A stretch of 6,134 bases of DNA from JBKHBQ01 sp046542305 (GTDB lineage Bacteria; Bacteroidota; Bacteroidia; Bacteroidales; 4484-276): the NCBI GenBank assembly GCA_046542305.1, contig JBKHBQ010000241.1:1-6134 (forward strand), written 5' to 3'. The notes below the pieces were generated by a model, which ran no database searches, was not told the origin of the DNA, and worked only from the letters and a program-made list of their open reading frames with translations. Shown piece after piece: positions 1-4,904 of the stretch. Within the stretch, counting starts at the first letter, position 1; every line of letters begins with the position of its first letter. Position numbers and translations under genes: made by a program.

Positions 1-967
1 TAATTGGTTCACTTGCTGTCAGTTCGACACCTGAAACAGGTTCTGTAATTGCCTGAATTCCAACATCGACCGCAAATTCAAAAGTGGGGTAAAGATCCAT
101 GGAGGCAACTACATCTGGGGTACCCTGCAATAGAAAGCTAAGGGTTGCTAAACCTGGATAAAGTTGTCCATAATCAAAAAATGCGCCCCCTGAAATGCCT
201 CCTGTCTGGGCGGCAGAAACATCATAGGTCACGCCTGTGTGATTGCCTGCCAGATCAAACTGATAAAACATGGCATCATCCTGACTGAACAGGTACAGGA
301 AACCTTCGTTCCAGTCGTAGGCTGCACCGTAACAGGCATCAGCAACTGTCGGGGAATAAGTATTGATAATATTCCCGGCAATATCGAACTGATAGAGATC
401 GTCACCAAATGACTTGGTCCAGAAATGGGTTCCGTCATAAGCCAAGGCCCTGATTACCCCCATACCGGTAGGAGCGAAAACTGTAGTAACTGTTCCATCT
501 GTGGGATCGATGGAATAAAATCCATCTTCATCACCAGCATACAGCAGACCGTCTGCTTCAACCCATGCAAGATCGCGCATGCCCCACGCTGTGGTAGTAC
601 CCTGTTCGTAGGTATTCACAAGGGTGCCGGCAACCGGATCTACTTGATAAATGTAATTTGGATTTGCAGCGTTTCCGGCACCAGTAATCCATAAATAGGT
701 GCCGTCAAAGTCACAACCAAGAAGCTGGTTGTCACCACAAATCGTTTCCACATCCAGATTAAAAACAATATCTCCGGTGGCATCACTTTGTACTTGCTGA
801 CGACGCTCGGCAACGTCAGCAGGATTAAATAGCTGTTTGTCCAGAATGGGCTTCTCAGCTTGCGGCTGGGGCCGCTCCAGGACATTCGTCACCGAATTGA
901 CCTGGGAGATTAACGCTGTTGATGCCATAAACATCAACAACAACAATAAACTTGTAACTCTTTTCAT
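1..967 (-). CDS. Secreted beta-propeller-like protein, N-terminal part (C-terminus outside window)
   Basis: The frame is open for 322 codons from an ATG at 965-967 (read leftward) and leaves the window without a stop. The N-terminus is a clear Sec signal peptide: MKR, then a run of Leu and Met to about residue 17, then AST. After a polar linker (about 25-65), residues 80-265 hold repeated strands of the type 'FDGTYLWI', 'YQVDPVAGTLV', 'YSIDPTDGTV', 'YDGTHFW' and 'YQFDIAGNII'. This aromatic/Asp-Gly periodicity is typical of YncE-like or other beta-propeller proteins. From about residue 300 the text 'VDVGIQAITEPVSGVELTAS' resembles the first strand of the Ig/CARDB-like modules common in large secreted Bacteroidota proteins. 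I infer an exported or surface protein, possibly a type IX secretion substrate, but the C-terminal sorting domain that would show this lies outside. The ligand is unknown. The gene is transcribed away from the lutA-like gene. Confidence 0.85.
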   Translation of the reverse strand, partial: MKRVTSLLLLLMFMASTALISQVNSVTNVLERPQPQAEKPILDKQLFNPADVAERRQQVQSDATGDIVFNLDVETICGDNQLLGCDFDGTYLWITGAGNAANPNYIYQVDPVAGTLVNTYEQGTTTAWGMRDLAWVEADGLLYAGDEDGFYSIDPTDGTVTTVFAPTGMGVIRALAYDGTHFWTKSFGDDLYQFDIAGNIINTYSPTVADACYGAAYDWNEGFLYLFSQDDAMFYQFDLAGNHTGVTYDVSAAQTGGISGGAFFDYGQLYPGLATLSFLLQGTPDVVASMDLYPTFEFAVDVGIQAITEPVSGVELTASEPI

Positions 968-1026
968 AAACGTCAGGTTTAAATTAATAAAAGAATGAAT
1001 AATAAATATGTAATGTCTGTTCTTGA

Positions 1027-1045
1027 TCAGGTAACGTCAGGTAAC
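1027..1045. repeat. Tandem 9-bp direct repeat TCAGGTAAC
   Basis: TCAGGTAAC occurs at 1027-1035 and again at 1037-1045, a 10-bp period equal to about one helical turn. A related 9-mer, ACGTCAGGT, occurs at 970-978, just before the propeller gene start, and again at 1034-1042. The helical phasing upstream of that gene would suit a regulator binding site, but this is only suggestive. Confidence 0.35.
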
Positions 1046-1154
1046 TTTTGCGCTTCGGGCGCACATCATGGTGACAGACAGAGTACTGGATAAGACCGGC
1101 GGGTATGAGTGTAGTAAAATTTTACCATAGGCTACCTTGTTTTACACGTTATTG

Positions 1155-1184
1155 CAAATATATGAATTTCTAATCAAAATCAAG
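1155..1184 (-). promoter_or_regulatory. Possible Bacteroidota-type promoter for the propeller gene
   Basis: Read on the minus strand, TATATTTG (1155-1162) fits the -7 consensus TAnnTTTG exactly. CTTG (1181-1184) lies 18 nt upstream in the -33 position and matches three of four bases of TTTG. Transcription would start near 1148, leaving a leader of about 180 nt that includes the palindrome at 1114-1125 and the TTCGG-loop hairpin. The region is AT-rich, so chance matches are likely. Confidence 0.35.
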
Positions 1185-1201
1185 TCTTTTTCTGATTTGC
1201 T

Positions 1202-1230
1202 CCTGAATTTTCAGGCTGCACGTCTGTGCA
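1202..1230. repeat. Two adjacent inverted repeats
   Basis: CCTGAA-TT-TTCAGG (1202-1215) is a perfect 6-bp inverted repeat with a 2-nt spacer. One base further on, TGCAC-GTCT-GTGCA (1217-1230) is a perfect 5-bp inverted repeat with a 4-nt loop. Neither is followed by a T-tract, so they do not look like terminators. They could be a dimer operator next to a small hairpin, or part of an unrecognised structured RNA. Confidence 0.35.
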
Positions 1231-1411
1231 TCAGCCCGAAACCGTAAACGCTCCACTGCCGCTCCTGTAGGAATCCCGGTACTTTCTGCACCGGATTTAT
1301 CTATACAAATAAAACGAATTCCGCTCATAGTTCGGTAGTTGAACCTGAAATTAACAATATTTAACACCAAACCCGCATAAATAAACCCTTTGCTATACAT
1401 TGCAATTAATA

Positions 1412-1451
1412 TTTGAATTTCGCCCGGAAACACTACTTTTGCATACTTTTG
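1412..1451 (+). promoter_or_regulatory. Bacteroidota-type promoter with duplicated -7 box upstream of lutA-like gene
   Basis: TTTG (1412-1415), an 18-nt spacer and TACTTTTG (1434-1441) match the Bacteroidota housekeeping sigma consensus TTTG-N19-TAnnTTTG closely. A second perfect TACTTTTG follows at 1444-1451, exactly one helical turn later, but has no matching -33 box. From the first box, transcription would begin near 1447-1449, only about 16-18 nt before the ATG at 1465. The mRNA would have a very short leader without a Shine-Dalgarno sequence, as is usual in this phylum. Confidence 0.7.
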
Positions 1452-1464
1452 TTTTCTTTTGCCT

Positions 1465-2202
1465 ATGGAAGTTGATGTATTCATACCCTGTTTTATCGAC
1501 CAGCTCAATCCTGAAACCGGCTTCAGCATGGTGAAGGTTCTTGAAAAGCTCGGCGTAAAGGTTCATTACAACCCGAACCAGACCTGCTGCGGACAAATGG
1601 CCTTCAACAGCGGTTTCTGGGACGATGCCCGCGATCTCGGCGTGAAGTTTATCAGGGATTTTTCAAACGACCGGCCCATTGTTTCACCCTCCTCATCCTG
1701 CACCGGATTTGTGCGAAACTATTACGAAAAACTGTTTTACAACACCCCCTGGCATCTTGAATATAAAAAGCTCAGGGAACAGGTGTTCGAAGTTACCGAC
1801 TTTATAGTGAACCGCCTGAAGACGGAGGATGTGGGTGCTGCGTTCGAAGCCCGGGTGGTGTACCACAGCAGTTGCGCTTCGCTGCGCGAATACCGGCTCA
1901 ACGACGAGCCGCTGAGACTGTTGCGCAACGTTAGGGGGCTGGAACTCCTGGACCTCAAGGATGCCGATGTTTGCTGCGGATTCGGAGGTACATTTGCCGT
2001 AAAGCATGAAGCCATATCCACAGCCATGGCTGAACAAAAGGTGCAGAATGCCGTAGAAAGCGGCGCTGAATATATCGTCTCCACCGATGGTTCGTGCTTG
2101 TTACATTTGGAATCCTATATTCGCAGGCAAAAAATTGATATCAAAACCATGCACATCATCGACCTCCTGGCTGAAGGACTGCAACAAAAAACAACAACCT
2201 GA
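1465..2202 (+). CDS. lutA: LutA/YkgE-like (Fe-S)-binding CCG-domain protein
   Basis: This 245-aa protein has two cysteine-rich CCG repeats. Repeat 1 has Cys9 ('FIPCFIDQL'), Cys41-Cys42-Gly ('QTCCGQ') and Cys79 ('SSSCTGF'). Repeat 2 has Cys137 ('HSSCASL'), Cys170-Cys171-Gly ('DVCCGFGG') and Cys211 ('DGSCLLH'). Length, opening motif and spacing fit the LutA/YkgE family, cytoplasmic subunits that normally act with LutB and LutC in oxidising L-lactate to pyruvate; related CCG domains occur in glycolate oxidase GlcF and heterodisulfide reductase HdrB. I chose ATG 1465 because family members begin with 'M-x-V-D-x-FIPCFIDQL'; an in-frame TTG at 1459 would add only two residues. No lutB or lutC is visible nearby. 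The gene ends 1 nt before the WbpB-like gene, which implies co-transcription and perhaps translational coupling. The family call is firm, but lactate as substrate is not established here. Confidence 0.9.
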   Translation: MEVDVFIPCFIDQLNPETGFSMVKVLEKLGVKVHYNPNQTCCGQMAFNSGFWDDARDLGVKFIRDFSNDRPIVSPSSSCTGFVRNYYEKLFYNTPWHLEYKKLREQVFEVTDFIVNRLKTEDVGAAFEARVVYHSSCASLREYRLNDEPLRLLRNVRGLELLDLKDADVCCGFGGTFAVKHEAISTAMAEQKVQNAVESGAEYIVSTDGSCLLHLESYIRRQKIDIKTMHIIDLLAEGLQQKTTT

Positions 2203-2203
2203 C

Positions 2204-3127
2204 ATGAAGAAAGACGCGTTGAATTTCGCACTTATCGGAGCTGCCGGCTATATTGCTCCGCGGCATATGAAAGCCATTAAGGATTCTGGCAACAACCTGA
2301 TCGCCGCCCTCGATCCCTTCGACAGTGTGGGCATAATCGACAGCTATTTTCCCGGAGCCGATTTTTTTACCGAACCCGAGCGTTTCGACAGGCATCTGGA
2401 TAAACTGCGCCGCAAAAACGAAGGCGGCCTGGTGGATTACGTAAGCATCTGCTCCCCTAACTACCTGCACGATGCCCATATCCGCCTGGCCCTGCGCAAC
2501 AATGCCCACGCCATCTGCGAAAAGCCCATCGTGCTGAACCCATGGAATGTGGAAGCCCTCTCGGAAATCGAGAAGGAAAGCGGAAAACGGATCTATACCA
2601 TCCTTCAGTTGCGTCACCATCCCTCCATTCTTGCACTCAAAAAAAAGGTGGACGAAAGTCCGGCCGACAAGGTGTACAGCGTGGATCTTACGTATTTTAC
2701 AAGCCGGGGCAGGTGGTATTTTATCTCCTGGAAGGGCGATGTGCAAAAATCCGGCGGAGTAGCCACCAACATCGGCGTGCATTTCTTCGACATGCTCGGA
2801 TGGATTTTCGGGGACATGAAGGATTTGATCGTGGATAAATCCGAACCTGACAAGGTGAGCGGCTACCTCGAACTCGAAAAAGCACGCGTCAGGTGGCGGC
2901 TCAGCCTCGACATCAATGATATTCCCGGACACATCCGCCAAACAGGCCAACGCACCTACAGGTCCATTTCCATCGAAGGCGAGGAGATCGAATTCAGCGG
3001 CGGCTTCACTGATTTGCACACGATAGCCTACGAAAAAATTCTCAGCGGAAAAGGCTACGGACTGGATGATGCCAGAAACAGCATAAATATCGTGCACAAA
3101 ATAAGGAACTTTAAAGGTAATCTGTAG
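2204..3127 (+). CDS. wbpB: WbpB/WlbA-like Gfo/Idh/MocA oxidoreductase (UDP-N-acetyl-2-amino-2-deoxyglucuronate 3-dehydrogenase)
   Basis: This 307-aa enzyme starts at ATG 2204, directly after the upstream stop (TGA-C-ATG); the frame is open further upstream, but that extension only overlaps the lutA-like gene. The N-terminal Rossmann fold carries 'FALIGAAGYIAPRHMKAI' (8-25), followed by 'DYVSICSPNYLHD' (78-90) and the family EKP motif with Lys107 (106-108). The C-terminal domain has 'TNIGVHFFDML' (188-198) with His193; these Lys and His positions correspond to the active-site pair described for WlbA. Later segments 'YRSISIEGEEIEFSGGFTDL' and 'GYGLDDAR' also match WbpB as I remember it. Known role of the family: NAD-dependent oxidation of C3 of UDP-GlcNAcA, giving the 3-keto sugar for transamination (WbpE/WlbC) and acetylation (WbpD/WlbB) towards UDP-diacetamido-uronic acids of O-antigen or capsule. 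Those partner genes are not in the window. Related sugar acids as substrate cannot be excluded. Confidence 0.87.
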   Translation: MKKDALNFALIGAAGYIAPRHMKAIKDSGNNLIAALDPFDSVGIIDSYFPGADFFTEPERFDRHLDKLRRKNEGGLVDYVSICSPNYLHDAHIRLALRNNAHAICEKPIVLNPWNVEALSEIEKESGKRIYTILQLRHHPSILALKKKVDESPADKVYSVDLTYFTSRGRWYFISWKGDVQKSGGVATNIGVHFFDMLGWIFGDMKDLIVDKSEPDKVSGYLELEKARVRWRLSLDINDIPGHIRQTGQRTYRSISIEGEEIEFSGGFTDLHTIAYEKILSGKGYGLDDARNSINIVHKIRNFKGNL

Positions 3128-3143
3128 GATTTAAGAATCTTTT
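3126..3143 (+). terminator. Weak hairpin at the wbpB stop codon
   Basis: GATT (3128-3131), loop TAAG, AATC (3136-3139), extendable by a G-T wobble (3127/3140) and an A-T pair (3126/3141), then T residues to 3143. The stem is short and AT-rich, so it is at best an auxiliary terminator before the stronger one at 3171. Confidence 0.25.
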
Positions 3144-3170
3144 AACAGACAAAGTTTTTCCGTGCCTGAT

Positions 3171-3199
3171 AAAATTGAGTAGTTTTGTTACTCATTTTT
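3171..3199 (+). terminator. Rho-independent terminator-like hairpin after wbpB
   Basis: AAAA-T-TGAGTA (3171-3181), a 7-nt loop GTTTTGT (3182-3188), TACTCA (3189-3194), then TTTTT (3195-3199). The 6-bp core stem can extend past one T-T mismatch through AAAA/TTTT pairing. The A-tract on one side and T-tract on the other would let it act in either direction. It lies 44 nt after the wbpB stop and probably ends the lutA-wbpB transcript. The stem has few G-C pairs, so termination may be incomplete. The loop also contains a promoter-like TAGTTTTG (see findings). Confidence 0.55.
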
Positions 3200-3330
3200 C
3201 AGTGAGAGCAGGATGTATTGTTGATTTAAATCGGAAACCATCGGATAATTTTACATTAATATCATTGGAATATCCATTTCAACCGGAAGGGTAATCAACG
3301 CCCTTTTTCTATCCTGAAATTTCACTGTAA

Positions 3331-3456
3331 ATGTTTATGTATGAGGTGAAAAACCTCAGCCCGATCACAGTTGCCAGTGTGACTGACCTGGCGAAGCTGT
3401 GTCCTGCCGAAAGTATGATGGAGCGACAGAAAGACGGGCGAAGAACGGTAGGGTGA
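3331..3456 (+). other. Doubtful 41-codon reading frame running into the repeat array
   Basis: ATG 3331 opens a frame beginning MFMYEVKNLSP, with 'VASVTDLAKLCPAESMMERQ' in its middle, that stops at TGA 3454-3456 inside the first copies of the octamer array. The middle has an ordinary soluble-protein composition and is GC-richer than the flanks, so it may be a fragment of a gene or part of an element accompanying the array. There is no recognised domain, no good promoter and no obvious start signal. It is recorded as a possible relic, not as a real gene. Confidence 0.2.
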
Positions 3457-3698
3457 GAGGGTGACAAGGCGATGAGGCGATAGGGTGATAGGGTGATAGG
3501 GCGATAGGGTGATAAGGCGATAGGGTGATAGGGCGATAGGGCGACAAGGAAGGGTGATAAGGAGATAGAGCGATAGGGTGAAAAGGCGATAGGGTGATAA
3601 GGCGACAGGGTGATAGGTGATAGGGCGATAGGGTGATAGGGTGATAGGGAGATAAGGCGATAGGGTGATAAGGCGATAATGAGATAAGGTGATAGGGC
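3447..3698. repeat. Octanucleotide tandem array, consensus GATAGGGY, about 31 copies
   Basis: Reading in 8-bp steps from 3447 gives 31 recognisable copies plus one 5-bp remnant (3551-3555); one copy has lost a base (3612-3618). Exact GATAGGGT occurs nine times, GATAGGGC five times and GATAAGGC four times; the rest differ by one to four bases, mostly at the left edge and around 3543-3587. A 16-bp dimer, GATAGGGT-GATAAGGC, recurs exactly at 3503, 3588 and 3659, which suggests duplication of multi-unit blocks as well as single units. Because 8 is not a multiple of 3 and CCCTATCR lacks stops, all three minus-strand frames stay open and give artificial Ser-Pro-Tyr-Leu-rich peptides. The array is intergenic and ends about 105 bp before the regulator gene. 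Confidence 0.95.
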
Positions 3699-3803
3699 GG
3701 AACATCCCGACACCTCTGGATTACGCGACGCCAATAACGCCAAAAGCAAGTTTCGAAACTATATGGTGCAAAAGCAAAAAACAAAACGCATAAATTTAAA
3801 TCC

Positions 3804-4358
3804 GTGCTCGACGCATTGATCACATCCGAAACCCGCATTAAACTGCTGCTGAAATTTTTCCTCAACAGCAGGTATTCGTCGTACCTGCGTGAGCTGGAAC
3901 AGGAGTTTCACGAATCGACCAATGCCATTCGGCTGGAGTTGAACCGTTTCGAAAAGGCGGGTTTGCTCAAGTCGTACGCAGCCGGAAACAAGAAGATGTT
4001 CAGGGCCAATGTGGCGCATCCGCTGTACCCCGAAATCAACAGCCTGATCATGAAGCACGTGGGACTCGATCAGGTACTCGAGCGGGTGGTAAAACAGATC
4101 GGCGGACTGGAAAAGGCATTTATTGCAGGATCGTTTGCCAATGGCAACGACAGCGATGTGATCGACCTGGTATTTGTGGGCGATACCATCAACAAAACTT
4201 TCCTGATCAGCCTTATCGAAAAGGCCGAGCAGGTTATCAATCGGAAAATCAGATACCTGATCTATACCATAGGAGAATATGGAATCAGGCAGGAAGAAAT
4301 AGCTAACAAATCACTCCTGATATGGAACAACATGGAGGAAATGAAGGTAAAACCGTGA
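3804..4358 (+). CDS. Winged-helix (ArsR-like) protein with degenerate nucleotidyltransferase domain
   Basis: This 184-aa protein starts at GTG 3804; the opening 'MLDALITSETRIKLLLKFFL' is what I expect of this Bacteroidota family, and no in-frame ATG precedes it. Residues 1-70 form a winged helix-turn-helix: 'SSYLRELEQEFHESTNAIR' (25-43) as the helix-turn-helix and 'LNRFEKAGLLKSYAAGNKKM' (46-65) as third helix plus wing. Residues 85-160 resemble a minimal nucleotidyltransferase (MNT/pol-beta fold) with 'GSFANGNDSDVIDLVFVG' (109-126). In active enzymes the motif reads GS...G...SDxDL; here the position two before the final Asp of 'VIDL' is Val, so the metal-binding Asp pair is broken and the domain is probably a ligand or protein sensor. 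The gene overlaps the next one by 37 nt. In Bacteroidota such genes sit next to UpxY genes at polysaccharide loci, so I infer a regulator of that locus. Confidence 0.8.
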   Translation: MLDALITSETRIKLLLKFFLNSRYSSYLRELEQEFHESTNAIRLELNRFEKAGLLKSYAAGNKKMFRANVAHPLYPEINSLIMKHVGLDQVLERVVKQIGGLEKAFIAGSFANGNDSDVIDLVFVGDTINKTFLISLIEKAEQVINRKIRYLIYTIGEYGIRQEEIANKSLLIWNNMEEMKVKP

Positions 4359-4900
4359 GGCAGGAAAACGCCGGCATCACCAGCGATCAACCGCAGCGTG
4401 TGCTTCCGCAGCACTGGAACGTGATCTATACGGCTCCGCGTGCCGAGAAGCGCGTGTACGAACGGCTGAAGGAACTGGGCGTGCATTGCTATCTGCCCCT
4501 TTACACGACGCTGCGCCAGTGGAGCGACCGCAAAAAAAAGGTAATCGTTCCCCTGTTCAATTCCTACATCTTTGTGAAAGTAGCGGAAGGGGAGCATAGA
4601 TCAATTCTGGAAGTGTATGGCGTTTCGCGCTTTTTGTACTACCTGGGCAAACCCGCCGTGGTCAGGCAAAAAGAGATCGACGCCATCCGGCGGTTCCTCA
4701 GGCAAACCGAAGGCTACAACATCCGCGTCCAGCGCGGCGACAACGTGGAAATATCCGGCGGACCCATGGAGGGTATCTATGGTGAAGTGATTCGCATCGG
4801 AAAACAAAAACTGGTGCTGCAAATCCTGCAGCTTGGCATGTCAATCGTTGCCGAGGTGGACAGGGGAATGGTTAGGAAACCTCTAAAAAAGCGCACTTAG
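4322..4900 (+). CDS. UpxY-family (NusG/RfaH-like) transcription antiterminator
   Basis: From ATG 4322 the product is 192 aa. The NGN domain runs from 'HWNVIYTAPRAEKRVYERL' (31-49) through 'CYLPLYTTLRQW', 'VPLFNSYIFVKV' (76-87) and 'VYGVSRFLYYLGKPAVV' (98-114). The C-terminal KOW domain starts at 'RGDNVEISGGPMEGIYGEV' (138-156). This is the standard layout of NusG paralogs, and the divergence fits UpxY proteins of Bacteroidota, which bind RNA polymerase near operon starts and prevent premature termination of long surface-polysaccharide operons. An alternative start is GTG 4355, which overlaps the upstream stop as GTGA and would give 181 aa; the skipped residues are low-complexity and polar, so either start is possible. 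The overlap with the HTH gene implies translational coupling. The next gene begins 4 nt after the stop, so it may be a target of this antiterminator in the same transcript. Confidence 0.9.
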   Translation: MEQHGGNEGKTVRQENAGITSDQPQRVLPQHWNVIYTAPRAEKRVYERLKELGVHCYLPLYTTLRQWSDRKKKVIVPLFNSYIFVKVAEGEHRSILEVYGVSRFLYYLGKPAVVRQKEIDAIRRFLRQTEGYNIRVQRGDNVEISGGPMEGIYGEVIRIGKQKLVLQILQLGMSIVAEVDRGMVRKPLKKRT

Positions 4901-4904
4901 ACAT

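Larger units (their letters stand above)
968..1464. other. Divergent intergenic region, 497 bp, no convincing gene
   Basis: This AT-rich gap separates the minus-strand propeller gene from the plus-strand lutA-like gene. No frame in it has a credible protein. It holds a 5-bp hairpin with a TTCGG loop (1049-1063, TGCGC/GCGCA), a 12-bp perfect palindrome GTAAAATTTTAC (1114-1125), a tandem 9-bp repeat, a pair of inverted repeats and promoter-like boxes (separate entries). The segment at about 1200-1290 is more GC-rich than its surroundings and could be a decayed gene end or a structured RNA, but nothing in it is recognisable to me. Confidence 0.6.
3128..3803. other. 676-bp non-coding region between the two plus-strand gene units
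   Basis: Its left part (3128-3330) is AT-rich and contains terminator-like hairpins. A more GC-rich stretch follows (about 3350-3446), with a hairpin TGAGGT-GAAAA-ACCTCA (3342-3358) and a doubtful 41-codon frame. Then comes the octanucleotide array (3447-3698) and about 105 bp of unique sequence leading to the GTG start at 3804. That last part is A-rich just before the start and has no clear TAnnTTTG box; TAAATTTA (3791-3798) is a one-mismatch candidate without a -33 partner. I could not place a promoter for the second unit with confidence. Confidence 0.6.

Noticed and set aside
425..694. Plus-strand 89-codon frame inside the propeller gene
   Set aside because: The antisense frame is open over the whole 967 bp with a signal peptide and repeat strands, so this short frame is a shadow.
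1170..1529. 119-codon minus-strand frame across the divergent region
   Set aside because: It covers the promoter and start of the lutA-like gene antisense and has no recognised domain. Its C-terminal part (about 1170-1290) has somewhat protein-like composition and could be a relic, but I cannot support a gene.
2087..2203. N-terminal extension of the WbpB-like gene to an upstream ATG
   Set aside because: The extra 39 residues overlap the end of the lutA-like gene and do not resemble the family, whose members start just before the 'FALIGAAGYIAPRHM' motif. ATG 2204 fits.
2156..3097. 313-codon minus-strand frame opposite the WbpB-like gene
   Set aside because: It lies wholly antisense to a gene with a clear family identity, has no recognisable domain and results from the codon usage of the real gene.
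3447..3698. CRISPR array
   Set aside because: The repeats are 8 bp, contiguous and without unique spacers, and no cas gene is nearby. This is a tandem microsatellite-like array.
3479..3698. Telomere-like or replication-origin iterons
   Set aside because: The unit superficially resembles G-rich telomeric repeats, but the array is internal to a chromosome-like gene context, is degenerate, and has no replication initiator gene or DnaA-box-like sites beside it.
3309..3865. Three long minus-strand frames rich in Ser-Pro-Tyr-Leu across the repeat array
   Set aside because: All three frames are open only because the 8-bp unit lacks stop codons on that strand. The peptides are the same low-complexity text in shifted phase, extend into unrelated flanking sequence and have no promoter or domain. 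They are artefacts of the repeat.
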